Shown: piece after piece, positions 35,137 through 44,078 of the stretch
How positions within the stretch are numbered: the first letter of the stretch is position 1
How the letters are laid out: the number at the start of each line of letters is the position of its first letter
NCBI RefSeq assembly: GCF_002355335.1
Contig: NZ_AP014946.1
Span: forward strand, 1,317,501-1,381,500
From: Variibacter gotjawalensis
Lineage (GTDB): Bacteria > Pseudomonadota > Alphaproteobacteria > Rhizobiales > Xanthobacteraceae
DNA length: 64,000 bases
Direction of reading: 5' to 3'
Translations under genes and position numbers: made by a program
The notes under the pieces: generated by a model
Told to the model about the DNA's origin: nothing
Seen by the model: the letters and a program-made list of their open reading frames with translations, nothing else
The model's database searches: none

Positions 35137-36351
35137 ATGCAACCTTCCCTTCTCGACAGCAAGCAAGCGTGGGGCGTCACCAGCGTCTGCGTCGCGATCC
35201 TCGCGTGCGGCTATGGCGCACCCTGGCTGCTGACCGTTGCGCTGAAGAATGTTGCGGCCGAGATGGGCGGTCAGCGCTCTGTTCCGGCCTTCGCCAACGC
35301 GCTCGCCTGGTTCGGTGCCGGCGCCGGCGGTTTGTTGATGGGGCGCCTCGCCGATCGCATCAGCATGCGTTGGACGGCGCTCTGCGGAACCGTGATGATC
35401 GCAGTCGGCCTGATGATTTCGTCGCAGTCGGGACGCTATGGGCTCTACGCCGGCCACGGCATTTTTATCGGCTTGTTCGGCATCGGCGCGCTCAATGCGC
35501 CGCTCGCCGTTTATGTTACGCGATGGTTCGAGCGGCGGCGCGGCTCCGCCCTCGCGCTGATTTCGTCCGGTTCGTATCTTGCCGGCACTGTCTGGCCGCC
35601 GATCTTCGAACGCCTGATCGGCTCGGTCGGCTGGCGGCAGGCGATGTTCACCTTCGCGATCGTCCAGCTTTGCATCATCGCGCCGCTCGCGCTGTTTTTC
35701 CTGCGTCCCGCGCCGGAGACGATCGTGGTCACGGCCGCGCCAGGCACCAGCCAGGAAACGCCGCGTGTCTTCGGTTGGCCGCCGAATGTCGTCTTCGGCA
35801 TGATGATGCTCGCGAGCTTTCTCTGCTGCGTGACGATGTCGATGCCGCAACAGCACATCGTCGCTTTCTGCAGCGATCTCGGCATCCGCCCGGCCGCGGG
35901 CGCGCTGATGATCTCTGTGTTGCTGGGTGCCGCCTTCGTCGCGCGCCAAGCCTGGGGCGCGGTGTCCGATAAGATCGGCGGGCTCAACACGCTGATCGTC
36001 GGCTCGGCCGCGCAGATCGTCACCATGACGGGATTTCTGCTGACCCACAGCGAAGCCGGATTGTTCACGGTGTCGTTTTTGTTCGGCCTCGGCTTCGCCG
36101 GACTGATCCCGGCCTACATGCTGGCGGCGCGCGATCTTTTCCCGCCGCGTGAGGCGTCATGGCGCATACCGGCGCTCTATCTCTGCACTGGGCTCGGCAT
36201 GGCGACCGGCGGCTGGCTCGCCGGCTACATCTACGATCAGGCGGGCTTCTATGCGCCCGCCTTCGCGACCGGCATCGCTTTCAATGCGGTGAACTTCATC
36301 GTCCTTGCGACGCTCGTTTGGCGTCAGGTCAGCACGTCGCGAACGCGCTAA
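35137..36351 (+). CDS. MFS transporter, oxalate/formate-antiporter-like
   Basis: 404 aa, 12 predicted helices. The loop 2-3 motif GRLADRISMRW and the loop 8-9 equivalent GAVSDKIGGLNTL are typical of MFS; overall pattern (SSGSYLAGTVWPPIFERLIG, GFAGLIPAYMLAARDLFPPREAS) resembles the monocarboxylate/oxalate-formate OFA group. Substrate is likely a small organic acid. It is convergent with the FMN oxidase gene and the stops overlap by 4 bp. Confidence 0.85.
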   Translation: MQPSLLDSKQAWGVTSVCVAILACGYGAPWLLTVALKNVAAEMGGQRSVPAFANALAWFGAGAGGLLMGRLADRISMRWTALCGTVMIAVGLMISSQSGRYGLYAGHGIFIGLFGIGALNAPLAVYVTRWFERRRGSALALISSGSYLAGTVWPPIFERLIGSVGWRQAMFTFAIVQLCIIAPLALFFLRPAPETIVVTAAPGTSQETPRVFGWPPNVVFGMMMLASFLCCVTMSMPQQHIVAFCSDLGIRPAAGALMISVLLGAAFVARQAWGAVSDKIGGLNTLIVGSAAQIVTMTGFLLTHSEAGLFTVSFLFGLGFAGLIPAYMLAARDLFPPREASWRIPALYLCTGLGMATGGWLAGYIYDQAGFYAPAFATGIAFNAVNFIVLATLVWRQVSTSRTR

Positions 36352-37502
36352 GCCGAATTCCGTCCGTAATCCGCCAGCACCTGCGGGCCGATGTCGGAAA
36401 TTGTCGTGCAGCCCGCGAGCGCCATCGTGATGTCGAGCTCTTTACGCATCACGTCGAGGCACGTGGTCACGCCGGCTTCGCCCCCCGCACCAAGGCCGTA
36501 GAGGAATGCGCGGCCGATCAGCGCCGCTTTCGCGCCGAGCGCGAGCGCGCGGAATACGTCCTGGCCGGTGCGCACACCGCCGTCGAAAAGAATTTCCGTC
36601 TCGCTCCCGATCGCGTCCGCGATGCGCGGCAACGCCGAGATCGATGAGGGCGCGCCGTCGAGCTGACGGCCGCCGTGGTTCGATACGACGATACCGTCAC
36701 AGCCGATCTTCGCCGCGATCCGCGCATCCTCGATGTCCAGAATGCCTTTAAGGATCAGCTTGCCGGGCCACTGATCGCGGATCCACTCGAGATCCTTCCA
36801 CGACAGCGTCGGATCGAACTGACTCGCGACCCAGTGGCCAAGCGAACCGACGTCGTCCATGCCTTTGACATGCCCGACGAGATTGCCGAACGAGCGGTTC
36901 TTCGTTTGCAGAATTTTCCACGCCCATGCGGGCTTCGTCGCGATGTCGATCAGGTTGGCGATCTTCATCTGCGGCGGCACCGTGAGGCCGTTCTTGATGT
37001 CGCGGTGACGTTGACCGGTGACGACGAGATCCGCCGTCACCATCAGCGCCGAGCATTTCGCGTCGAGCGCGCGCTTGATCAGCGCCTTGATGAAATCGCG
37101 GTCGCGCATCACGTAAAGCTGAAACCAAAACGGCTTCGGGTTCGCGGCCGCGACCGCCTCGATCGAGCAGATCGACATCGTCGACAGCGTGAACTGCGTG
37201 CCGGCGTTGTGCGCGGCGCGGCAGGCGAGAATCTCGCCGTCGGCATGCTGCATGCCGGTGAGGCCGGTCGGCGCAAGGATGATCGGCGAGGAAAGCTTTT
37301 CGCCGAGCACCGTCGTTTCGGTCGAACGTTTATCGACGTCGAGAAAGACGCGCTGACGCAGTTTGATTTTCTGCAAATCGTCGCGATTGGCACGCAGCGT
37401 ATCCTCGGTATACGAGCCGTGATCCGCATATTCGAAGAACATGCGCGGCACGCGGCGCTTCGCCAGCAGCCTCAGATCTTCGACACAGGTGATGTCTTTC
37501 AT
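36348..37502 (-). CDS. FMN-dependent alpha-hydroxy-acid dehydrogenase/oxidase (LldD family)
   Basis: 384 aa TIM-barrel flavoenzyme oxidising L-2-hydroxy acids such as lactate to 2-oxo acids. FFEYADHGSYTEDTLRANR at the N-terminus, ILAPTGLTGMQHADGE (FMN loop), MVTADLVVTGQRHRD, SNHGGRQLDGAPSSI (catalytic His and Arg) and FDGGVRTGQDVFRALALGA. Acceptor (quinone or oxygen) not known. The neighbouring MFS and TRAP transporters of carboxylate type support lactate-like substrates. Confidence 0.92.
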   Translation of the reverse strand: MKDITCVEDLRLLAKRRVPRMFFEYADHGSYTEDTLRANRDDLQKIKLRQRVFLDVDKRSTETTVLGEKLSSPIILAPTGLTGMQHADGEILACRAAHNAGTQFTLSTMSICSIEAVAAANPKPFWFQLYVMRDRDFIKALIKRALDAKCSALMVTADLVVTGQRHRDIKNGLTVPPQMKIANLIDIATKPAWAWKILQTKNRSFGNLVGHVKGMDDVGSLGHWVASQFDPTLSWKDLEWIRDQWPGKLILKGILDIEDARIAAKIGCDGIVVSNHGGRQLDGAPSSISALPRIADAIGSETEILFDGGVRTGQDVFRALALGAKAALIGRAFLYGLGAGGEAGVTTCLDVMRKELDITMALAGCTTISDIGPQVLADYGRNSA

Positions 37503-37571
37503 TTCCGCCCCGCGTTTAACCTTTTGGCCGATTTAGCACGGGATGCGGCGGAAAACAGTACCGAAGCGCTG

Positions 37572-37597
37572 GGAACCGGGGCGCTCTGCCACACGTT
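37572..37597 (+). promoter_or_regulatory. EcfG-type promoter before the 52-aa gene
   Basis: GGAAC at 37572-37576, 17-bp spacer, CGTT at 37594-37597: an exact match to the EcfG consensus, 34 bp before ATG 37632. Confidence 0.7.
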
Positions 37598-37631
37598 GGT
37601 AGTTTGATCCGCATCCAAGGGAGTACGAGGG

Positions 37632-37790
37632 ATGAACGCCGCACAGGCTAAGCCGAAAGAAAAAACCAAGGAAGAGCTCGATAAGGAGCTCGACAAGGCG
37701 CTGGAAGATTCCTTCCCGGCCTCCGATCCGCCGAAGCCGTCGCAACCGACCGGCACTGAGCCGACCGGCGATCCCAAGCATAGGCCGTAA
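37632..37790 (+). CDS. 52-aa acidic hypothetical protein with SFPASDPP motif
   Basis: ATG 37632, TAA at 37788-37790. N-terminal Lys/Glu helix (KPKEKTKEELDKELDKALE) followed by DSFPASDPPKPSQPTG, a motif seen in many short Rhizobiales proteins. GAGGG lies directly upstream and an exact EcfG-type promoter precedes the gene, so this is very likely a general-stress protein. It is too short for usual cut-offs. Function unknown. Confidence 0.8.
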   Translation: MNAAQAKPKEKTKEELDKELDKALEDSFPASDPPKPSQPTGTEPTGDPKHRP

Positions 37791-37810
37791 GACTTCGGCG
37801 GTCCCGCGCG

Positions 37811-39148
37811 CTATCGCATCGCGCGCGGGAACCAGAGGGCGATCTCGGGCCACATGATCAGCAGCGCCAAGCAGATGATCTGAATGAACATAAATTCGAA
37901 CATGCCGCGGTAGATGGTCCCGAGACTCCACTGCGGCACGACGTTTTTCAAATAGTAGGCGGACATCGCGACCGGTGGACTGAGGAATGCGGTCTGCAAA
38001 TTGACCGCGACCAACGCGCCGAACCACAGCATCAGTTCCGGCTTCGACAGCCCGAGATCGAGTTTCTGCACGACCGGCAGGCAGATCGGTAGAAACACCA
38101 GAATGATCGCGGGCCATTCGAACGGCCATCCCAGAATGAATAGGAACAGCATGATCAGCAGCAACTTGCCGGTGTCCGGCAGCGGCACGTTGAGCAGGGT
38201 GTTCGCGATCAGGTCTGATGCGCCGAGCTTCGTGAACACCGCGCCGAACACATTCGACGCGACGGCGAGGAACAGCACCATGCTGGACGTCACCATCGTG
38301 CCGATAGCAGCGTTTTTTAGCGCCTTCGGCGTCAGCTTACCGTAGAGCAGCGCGAGGAGCGTCGCCCCGGCGGCGCCGCAAGATGCGGCTTCCGTTGCGG
38401 TCGCAAGCCCCATCAGGATCGTGCCGAGCGTGAACGCGATGAGGCCGGTGAGCGGCAGCACGCCGATGACCAGCTCGCGCAAGATTATCTTGATATCGGT
38501 GACGCGTTCTTCCATCGGCACGGCAGGGCCGAGCGATGGATTGAAGTAGCTGCGCGCCAGACAATAGATCGCGTAGAGCGCGGCAAGCAGGAAGCCCGGA
38601 CCGAACGCGGCAGCGTACAGAAAGTTCACCGGAACGCCCATCGTCGGCCCCATGACGACAAGCATCACGCTCGGCGGGATGAGGATGCCCAGCGTGCCGC
38701 CGGCCGCGATCGCGCCGGCCGAAAGCCGCGCGTCGTAGCCCGCTTTGATCATGATCGGGCCCGCCATGATGCCGAGCACTGTCACGGCGGCACCGACGAT
38801 GCCCGTTGCCATCGCGAAAATCGTCGCCGTCAAAATGACCGCGAGATAAAGCGCGCCGCGCACCGGCGCGAGCATGTTGCGCAGCGCGAGAAACAGCCGC
38901 TCCATCAGACCGGCTTGTTCGGTCATGAAGCCCATGAAGATGAAGAGCGGCACCGCAGGGAGGATGTCGTCCTTCATCGTCCCCCAAATCTGCAGATAGG
39001 CGAGATTGAAGGTGAGGTCGTGTCCGAGCCCCAACGAGCCGAACACAAGCGCGATGAAGAGCAGTGTGAACGAAATCGGAAAGCCGATGAAGATGACGCC
39101 GATCATCGACGCCATCATCAGAAGGCCGAGTACGACTTGCCACGTCAT
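37811..39148 (-). CDS. TRAP transporter large permease (DctM)
   Basis: 445 aa with 12-13 helices. GFPISFTLLFIALVFGSLGL, LPAVPLFIFMGFMTEQAG, GTLGILIPPSVMLVVMGP and the late GWPFEWPAIILVFLPICLPVV are typical DctM motifs. ATG 39148 starts TWQVVLGLLMMASM; upstream open frame is inside dctQ. It imports organic acids with Na+ together with the small permease and the binding protein. Confidence 0.94.
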   Translation of the reverse strand: MTWQVVLGLLMMASMIGVIFIGFPISFTLLFIALVFGSLGLGHDLTFNLAYLQIWGTMKDDILPAVPLFIFMGFMTEQAGLMERLFLALRNMLAPVRGALYLAVILTATIFAMATGIVGAAVTVLGIMAGPIMIKAGYDARLSAGAIAAGGTLGILIPPSVMLVVMGPTMGVPVNFLYAAAFGPGFLLAALYAIYCLARSYFNPSLGPAVPMEERVTDIKIILRELVIGVLPLTGLIAFTLGTILMGLATATEAASCGAAGATLLALLYGKLTPKALKNAAIGTMVTSSMVLFLAVASNVFGAVFTKLGASDLIANTLLNVPLPDTGKLLLIMLFLFILGWPFEWPAIILVFLPICLPVVQKLDLGLSKPELMLWFGALVAVNLQTAFLSPPVAMSAYYLKNVVPQWSLGTIYRGMFEFMFIQIICLALLIMWPEIALWFPRAMR

Positions 39149-39153
39149 TGCGG

Positions 39154-39705
39154 TCAGACCTCGACCTTCTCGTGGTGCACGAGCGCCGTACCGGTGCGCG
39201 CGGCCCACAAGGATTTCATCAATTCGGAGACGCCTTGGAACATCAGCAGGAGCGCCGCGAGCGGGATGACGGCGCGCATCGGCCAGATGATCGGCTGCCA
39301 CGTCGATAGCGTTGATCGCTCCTCGATCTCCATCGCGTAGAGAAAATCGTCGAACGAGAAGTAGAAAAGTATCGCCATCGTCGGAAAGAAGAAAACGATG
39401 AACGCGATGCTATCGATCACGCCTTTCTTCCGGTCCGAGAATTTGTCCCAGAACATGTCGGTGCGGACATGCGCGCCTTTGAGCAGCGCGTAAGCCGCAC
39501 CGAGCATGAACAATGCGCCGTAGGACATCACGGTGATGTCGGACGCCCAGACGGTCGGTTGCTTGAGGAAGTAGCGCATGATGACTTCGATCGTGTTTGA
39601 GAGCACGAGCGGGATGATCAGGCATGCGACGATCCCGCCGACGATCGTTGTCGTACGATCGATGGCGCGGATCGTGCGCATATAGGCGCGAGACGGCGTA
39701 GCCAT
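39154..39705 (-). CDS. TRAP transporter small permease (DctQ)
   Basis: 183 aa, four predicted helices, with VASDITVMSYGALFMLGAAYAL-like core (ASDITVMSYGALFMLGAAYA) and HVRTDMFWDKFSDRKKG, the conserved RVD-type region. Five bp upstream of dctM and 26 bp downstream of dctP. Confidence 0.93.
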   Translation of the reverse strand: MATPSRAYMRTIRAIDRTTTIVGGIVACLIIPLVLSNTIEVIMRYFLKQPTVWASDITVMSYGALFMLGAAYALLKGAHVRTDMFWDKFSDRKKGVIDSIAFIVFFFPTMAILFYFSFDDFLYAMEIEERSTLSTWQPIIWPMRAVIPLAALLLMFQGVSELMKSLWAARTGTALVHHEKVEV

Positions 39706-39731
39706 AGAGCCCCCGTGAGTTGGCGAGCCGT

Positions 39732-40829
39732 CTATTTTGCTTCAGGCCAGTAGTGATCGGCGCTGAGTTTGTATTCGGGGTGCGTGTAGCGTTTGGTCGG
39801 CACCACTTTGCTCGCGTAACTGCGCTGCGACTCGAGCACCTTCTTGAAGAACGGATTCTTCGCTTCTTCGTCCTTCGAGATCTGGTCCCACACTTCGAGC
39901 GTCTTCTTCAGAATGTCTTCAGGCGTTCGCTGGACGTTCACGCCATGCTTCTCGCGCAGTTCTTTCACCGCATTGGCATTGCGCAAGTTCATGTTGAGAT
40001 ACGCCCGCAGCGACGCTTCGAACGCTGCCGTCTTGATGATCTCTTGATGTTCTTTCGGCAGTGCCTTCCAAACATCGCCGTTGATCAGCATTTCGAGTGT
40101 GGTCGCCGGCTCATGCGTCGACGTGACGTAAAAATTCTTCCACACGGTCTGGAAGCCGATCTGCATGTCTTCGGCCGGGCCGACCCATTCGGCGCAATCA
40201 ATCACGCCGCGCTCGGCGGACGGAATGATTTCGGCGCCCGGAAGGTTGACGGTGGCCATGCCGGACTTGGAGAAGACCTCGGCCGTAATGCCGGTCTGGC
40301 GGCACTTGCGGCCCTTCAAGTCGTCCCAGTTCTTGACCGGATTCTTGAACCAGCCGAGCGCCTGCGGTGACGCGACCGTCAGCGGAATTGGCACGATGTT
40401 GCGTTTGAGAACGTCTTGATAAAATTCACGGAAGAGCTCGGCGCCGCCGCCGTCATTCACCCAGCCAAGATAATCGAGCGTATCCATGCCGAATGGACCG
40501 CCGGGTGCAGGGCCGAACAACGTCGCGGCGCGATTGCGCCCGAGCCAGTAAGCCGTCGCCGAATGCGCGCCGTCGATGACTTTCTTATGCGTCGCGTCGA
40601 GCACTTCGAACGCCGGCACGACAGAACCGACCGGCATCATTTCGATTTCGAGTTTGCCGCCGGACAGCGCTTTGACGCGCTCCGTGAAGAACACGGCGTT
40701 CTCCTGGAACATGCCGGATGGCGGGAATGATGATTGAAAGCGGAGTTTCGTTGTTTGGGCTTCTGCTGTTCCACCGAGGCCGAAAGCGAGCAGGATCGCG
40801 CCGAGCGCGGCAAGCGCACGAGTCGTCAT
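39732..40829 (-). CDS. TRAP transporter substrate-binding protein (DctP, TakP/lactate-like)
   Basis: 365 aa. Signal peptide (RALAALGAILLAFGLGGTAEAQ) then DctP domain: KLRFQSSFPPSGMFQE, YWLGRNRAATLFGPAPGGPFGMD, GRKCRQTGITAEVFSKSG with the carboxylate-binding Arg, and AEWVGPAEDMQIGFQ. The pattern is that of the TakP-like group binding 2-oxo or 2-hydroxy monocarboxylates, in agreement with the nearby hydroxy-acid oxidase. ATG 40829 follows GGAGGAG with five-base spacing; GTG 40835 is less likely. Confidence 0.93.
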   Translation of the reverse strand: MTTRALAALGAILLAFGLGGTAEAQTTKLRFQSSFPPSGMFQENAVFFTERVKALSGGKLEIEMMPVGSVVPAFEVLDATHKKVIDGAHSATAYWLGRNRAATLFGPAPGGPFGMDTLDYLGWVNDGGGAELFREFYQDVLKRNIVPIPLTVASPQALGWFKNPVKNWDDLKGRKCRQTGITAEVFSKSGMATVNLPGAEIIPSAERGVIDCAEWVGPAEDMQIGFQTVWKNFYVTSTHEPATTLEMLINGDVWKALPKEHQEIIKTAAFEASLRAYLNMNLRNANAVKELREKHGVNVQRTPEDILKKTLEVWDQISKDEEAKNPFFKKVLESQRSYASKVVPTKRYTHPEYKLSADHYWPEAK

Positions 40830-41016
40830 GAGCACTCCTCCTTGTTGCGTCGGCCATTTTTTGTTGTTGGGAGTGGCCGATCGCGAGCGGCTCTTCGTCC
40901 GCTCTTAAGTAGGAGTATTCCTGTGTTTCAGAAACCCGGCAAGGCGCTTTCCGCCGCATGCATGGTGCGCTGCGATCAGTCGTCGCCGACAAACGTCGTT
41001 CAGTTCGAGATGTTGC

Positions 41017-41898
41017 TCAGCTCAGACCCAGCGCAGCGATGACAGCCGTCGCGACCGTCGCGATCGCGGCTTCTTGTTTGGTCTGATCGACGGTCGCTCC
41101 GGTCAGATAGACGGTCAGAATGATCGGCTGTCGCCCGGACGGCGACATGATTGCAATGTCGTTGCTCGTGCCGCGCGGGCCTGTCCCGGTTTTGTCGCCG
41201 GCGGACCAGCCCATCGGCAACGATGCGCGAATGCGGTTCTTACCTGTCGCGCTTTCGCGCATCCAGGTCGAGAGCTGTTCGCGCGAGCCGATCTTCAGCA
41301 CATCGCCGACGAGAATTTTGCGCATGTCTTCGGCCATCGCGCGCGGCGATGTCGTATCGCGTTCGTCACCGGGCGCGACATCGTTGAGATCCGGCTCGGT
41401 GCGGTCGAGCCTTGTGATCGTGTCGCCGATCTTGCGCGCGAAGGCGGTGAGGCCCGTAGGTCCATCCAACGAAGCGAGCAGAAGGTTTGCGGCTGTGTTG
41501 TCGCTTTGCGTGACGGCGGCTTCGCAGAGCTGAGCGATCGTCAGACCGGCAGCGTCGCCGGCGCGTTGTTCCGTCATCGGTGAATGCGGCAGAAGCTCCG
41601 CCTTCTCGAACCGAACGCGCCGCGCGAGATTCTCTTCGCGCGCGTCAGCCTTCGCCAGCACGGCGGCGGCGAGCAGGAATTTGAACGTGCTGCACATCGG
41701 GAAGCGTTCGTCGCCGCGATGGAAGGCCGTCTTGTCGGTCTGTAGATCGAGCAGGCCGACGCCGAGGCGCCCACCGGTGCTTTTCTCAATTTCGGCCATC
41801 ACGTCTTCGAACGTGCGGCCCCAAGCCGGGCGGAATGCCAGCTGCCCCGCCAAAAGGGCGGTCCCTGCACCTAAAATCGCGTGGCGGCGTGTGATCAC
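41017..41898 (-). CDS. bla: Class A beta-lactamase, Tat-type signal
   Basis: 293 aa. All class A motifs are intact: CSTFKF (Ser70, Lys73), SDN in TQSDNTAANLL, EPDLN (Glu166 region) and KTGTG. TRRHAILGAGTALLAG is a twin-arginine-like signal for periplasmic export. GTG 41898 is chosen since GAGGGAG lies six bases upstream; the frame remains open to 42102 but that part overlaps the divergent promoter. It has Cys69 as in KPC-like enzymes but Gly at 238, so that disulfide is missing. Expect penicillin or cephalosporin hydrolysis; spectrum unknown. Confidence 0.93.
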   Translation of the reverse strand: MITRRHAILGAGTALLAGQLAFRPAWGRTFEDVMAEIEKSTGGRLGVGLLDLQTDKTAFHRGDERFPMCSTFKFLLAAAVLAKADAREENLARRVRFEKAELLPHSPMTEQRAGDAAGLTIAQLCEAAVTQSDNTAANLLLASLDGPTGLTAFARKIGDTITRLDRTEPDLNDVAPGDERDTTSPRAMAEDMRKILVGDVLKIGSREQLSTWMRESATGKNRIRASLPMGWSAGDKTGTGPRGTSNDIAIMSPSGRQPIILTVYLTGATVDQTKQEAAIATVATAVIAALGLS

Positions 41899-42037
41899 GG
41901 CCGGCTCCCTCAAATTGTCGGCCCGCAAGAAACGCTCAAATTGCGGGCGGCTTAAGGCCCCCCAACGGGGCCTAGTCAGCCGGGTGGCGATTATCCCCCT
42001 GGATGGTAAGAAAATCGGAAAGATTCCGCCTGGCGGG

Positions 42038-42065
42038 TGTCGGCTGCTGCCGGACCCGTACGTCC
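42038..42065 (+). promoter_or_regulatory. Candidate ECF42-type promoter upstream of the DGPF gene
   Basis: TGTCGG (42038-42043), 17-bp spacer, CGTCC (42061-42065), followed by TA. It lies 24 bp before the DGPF start. The identical element recurs at 44017-44044. Resembles the -35 TGTCGA and -10 CGTC motifs described for ECF42. Confidence 0.6.
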
Positions 42066-42088
42066 TAGTCACGAAAAGGGAATTCCCG

Positions 42089-42472
42089 ATGCAGTACGCC
42101 ATCCTCTGTTACCACGACGAGAACGTCACCAGCGCCTGGACCAAGGAGCAGGACGACGCCGTCATGGAAAAACTCAAGAAGGTGCAGGAGCCTCTGGCCC
42201 GTGCCGGCAAGCTCGGGCCGGTCGCCCGCCTGATGCCGACCACGGCGGCGACGACGCTCCGCAAGACCCAGGAGCCCCCGCTCATCATCGACGGCCCGTT
42301 CGCCGAAACCAAGGAGCAGCTCCTCGGTTTCTATCTAATCGACGTTCAGAACCTCGAGGAAGCGCTGCAGATCGCGCAGGACCTCGGCAAGGTCAATCCG
42401 GGCGGCGTGTACGAAATCCGCCCGGTCGGTTACTTCAACCGCGGCGCATTCCCGGAGGCTGTAGGCGCGTGA
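42089..42472 (+). CDS. YCII-related DGPF-domain protein
   Basis: 127 aa. YCII fold with MQYAILCYHDENV at the N-terminus and the name-giving DGPF in LIIDGPFAETKEQLLGFYLI; EIRPVGYFN near the end. DGPF proteins are the standard partners of ECF42 sigma factors; function unknown, perhaps small-molecule sensing or a lactonase-like activity. ATG 42089 follows AAAAGGGAA. Its TGA overlaps the GTG of the sigma gene (GTGA). Confidence 0.92.
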   Translation: MQYAILCYHDENVTSAWTKEQDDAVMEKLKKVQEPLARAGKLGPVARLMPTTAATTLRKTQEPPLIIDGPFAETKEQLLGFYLIDVQNLEEALQIAQDLGKVNPGGVYEIRPVGYFNRGAFPEAVGA

Positions 42473-43725
42473 CCGACCTCGACTGGATCAACACGGCGCT
42501 CACTCAGTCGCGCCCGCAGGCGGTTGCCGCCCTGCTACGCTATTTTCGCGATCTCGACACCGCGGAAGAAGCGTTCCAGGAAGCTTGCCTGCGTGCCTTG
42601 AAGAACTGGCCCGAAAACGGCCCGCCGCGCGATCCAGCCGCTTGGCTCATCATGGTCGGCCGCAACTCGGCGCTCGACGGCAAGCGCCGCACGTCCCGTC
42701 AGGTCGAACTGCCGGAAGAGGATAAGATCTCCGAGACTGGCGACGCCGAAGCCGAGATCGCGGATCGCATCGATGACTCGCACTATCGCGACGACATCCT
42801 GCGGTTGCTGTTCGTCTGCGCGCATCCGGATTTGCCGATCGCGCAGCAGATCGCACTGGCGCTCCGCATCGTCTCCGGCATGTCCGTGAAAGAGATCGCG
42901 CGCGCGTTCCTCGCCAGCGAAGCCGCGATCGAACAACGCATCACGCGTGCCAAGCGCAAGATCGAAGAAGCCGGCGTGCCGTTCGAAACGCCCGGTCCCG
43001 TCGAGCGATCCGAGCGTTTGGCGACCGTTGCCGCGATGCTCTATCTGCTGTTCAACGAAGGCTATTCGGCAAGCGGCGGCGAAGCGCATATCCGCGGCGC
43101 GCTCTGCGACGAAGCGATCCGCATCGGCCGCTTGCTGCTGCGTCTCTTCCAGACGGAACCTGAAATCATGGGCCTCACGGCACTGATGCTGTTGCAGCAT
43201 GCGCGCACGCCGGCGCGCCTCGACGCGCAAGGCCAGATCGTGTTGCTCGACGATCAGGATCGCACGCGCTGGGATCGGAAGATGATCGGCGAAGGCCTCG
43301 CGCTCGTCGACAAGGCAATGCGGCATCGCAAGCCGGGCCCTTATCAGATCCAAGCCGCGATCGCCGCAACGCACGCGCAGGCGAAGAAGCCGTCCGATAC
43401 GGACTGGGGTCAGATCGAAGCCCTGTATGGCGCGCTCGAGCGCATGCAGCCGTCGCCCGTCATCACGCTCAACCGCGCGGTTGCGGCCTCAAAAGTGCGC
43501 GGCGCGGAAGCCGCGCTCGGCATCATCGAGCCGCTGGCCGGGCCGCTCGGCAACTACTTCCACTTCCACGGTCTTAAGGGCGGGCTGTTGATGCAGCTCG
43601 GCCGCCACGACGAGGCGCGCGAGTCGTTCGACCGCGCGATCGCGCTCGCCAACACGGCGCAGGAAGCCGCGCATATCCGCATGCATATTGATCGGCTGAT
43701 CCGCGAAAGCGCGAAGGCGTCGTGA
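42469..43725 (+). CDS. ECF42-type sigma factor with C-terminal TPR-like domain
   Basis: 418 aa, much longer than classical ECF sigma factors (about 180 aa). Sigma2 in residues about 18-85 (LRYFRDLDTAEEAFQEACLRAL), sigma4 about 105-165 (LALRIVSGMSVKEIARAFLA, AIEQRITRAKRKI), then the DUF6596/TPR-like extension with LFNEGYSASGG, HARTPARLDAQGQIV and the end motif LNRAVAASKVRG ... YFHFHGLKGGLL. No anti-sigma gene is near, as in ECF41/42 groups, where the extension replaces it. GTG 42469 is coupled to the DGPF gene. Confidence 0.93.
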   Translation: MTDLDWINTALTQSRPQAVAALLRYFRDLDTAEEAFQEACLRALKNWPENGPPRDPAAWLIMVGRNSALDGKRRTSRQVELPEEDKISETGDAEAEIADRIDDSHYRDDILRLLFVCAHPDLPIAQQIALALRIVSGMSVKEIARAFLASEAAIEQRITRAKRKIEEAGVPFETPGPVERSERLATVAAMLYLLFNEGYSASGGEAHIRGALCDEAIRIGRLLLRLFQTEPEIMGLTALMLLQHARTPARLDAQGQIVLLDDQDRTRWDRKMIGEGLALVDKAMRHRKPGPYQIQAAIAATHAQAKKPSDTDWGQIEALYGALERMQPSPVITLNRAVAASKVRGAEAALGIIEPLAGPLGNYFHFHGLKGGLLMQLGRHDEARESFDRAIALANTAQEAAHIRMHIDRLIRESAKAS

Positions 43726-44016
43726 ACCTTTGCCTTGGTCATTCCGGGGCGCGATCCGCGAAGCGGGCGCGAGCCCGGAATCCATATCCCCGTGCGTTTG
43801 ATCGGGTGTCCTGGAATATGGATCCCGGCCCGAGCGGCTCGCTGCGCGAGCTGTGCTCGGCCGGGATGGCCAGCGGTAGCGGCTACTGACAGGTTCGTGC
43901 CAAACCATTGCTATCTTGTGGCCACTCCGCTGACATTGCCGGCGGGAAACCTGACCAACTGACCAAAAACGCCACGAAAAAAATCCGCTCTGTGCCCGAA
44001 ACATTTTCGCGCACGA
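43726..44016. other. Non-coding stretch downstream of the ECF42 gene
   Basis: Holds repeat B2 (43738-43872) and about 140 bp of unassigned sequence ahead of the second ECF42-type promoter. No gene is seen in it. Confidence 0.6.
43738..43872. repeat. Dispersed palindromic repeat, family B copy 2
   Basis: GTCATTCCGGGGCGCG at one end and GGCCGGGATGGC at the other, with inner CCCGGAATCCATA / AATATGGATCCCGG forming the nested inversion seen in copies B1, B3 and B4. Confidence 0.7.
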
Positions 44017-44044
44017 TGTCGGGAGCGCGTCGGCGTCTGCGTCC
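44017..44044 (+). promoter_or_regulatory. Second ECF42-type promoter, upstream of the 70-aa membrane protein
   Basis: TGTCGG (44017-44022), 17-bp spacer, CGTCC (44040-44044) then TTA: same hexamer, same spacing and same -10 as at 42038. It lies 35 bp before ATG 44079. Confidence 0.6.
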
Positions 44045-44078
44045 TTAGGTCGTGAACACGATGCAGAGAGACCTTACG

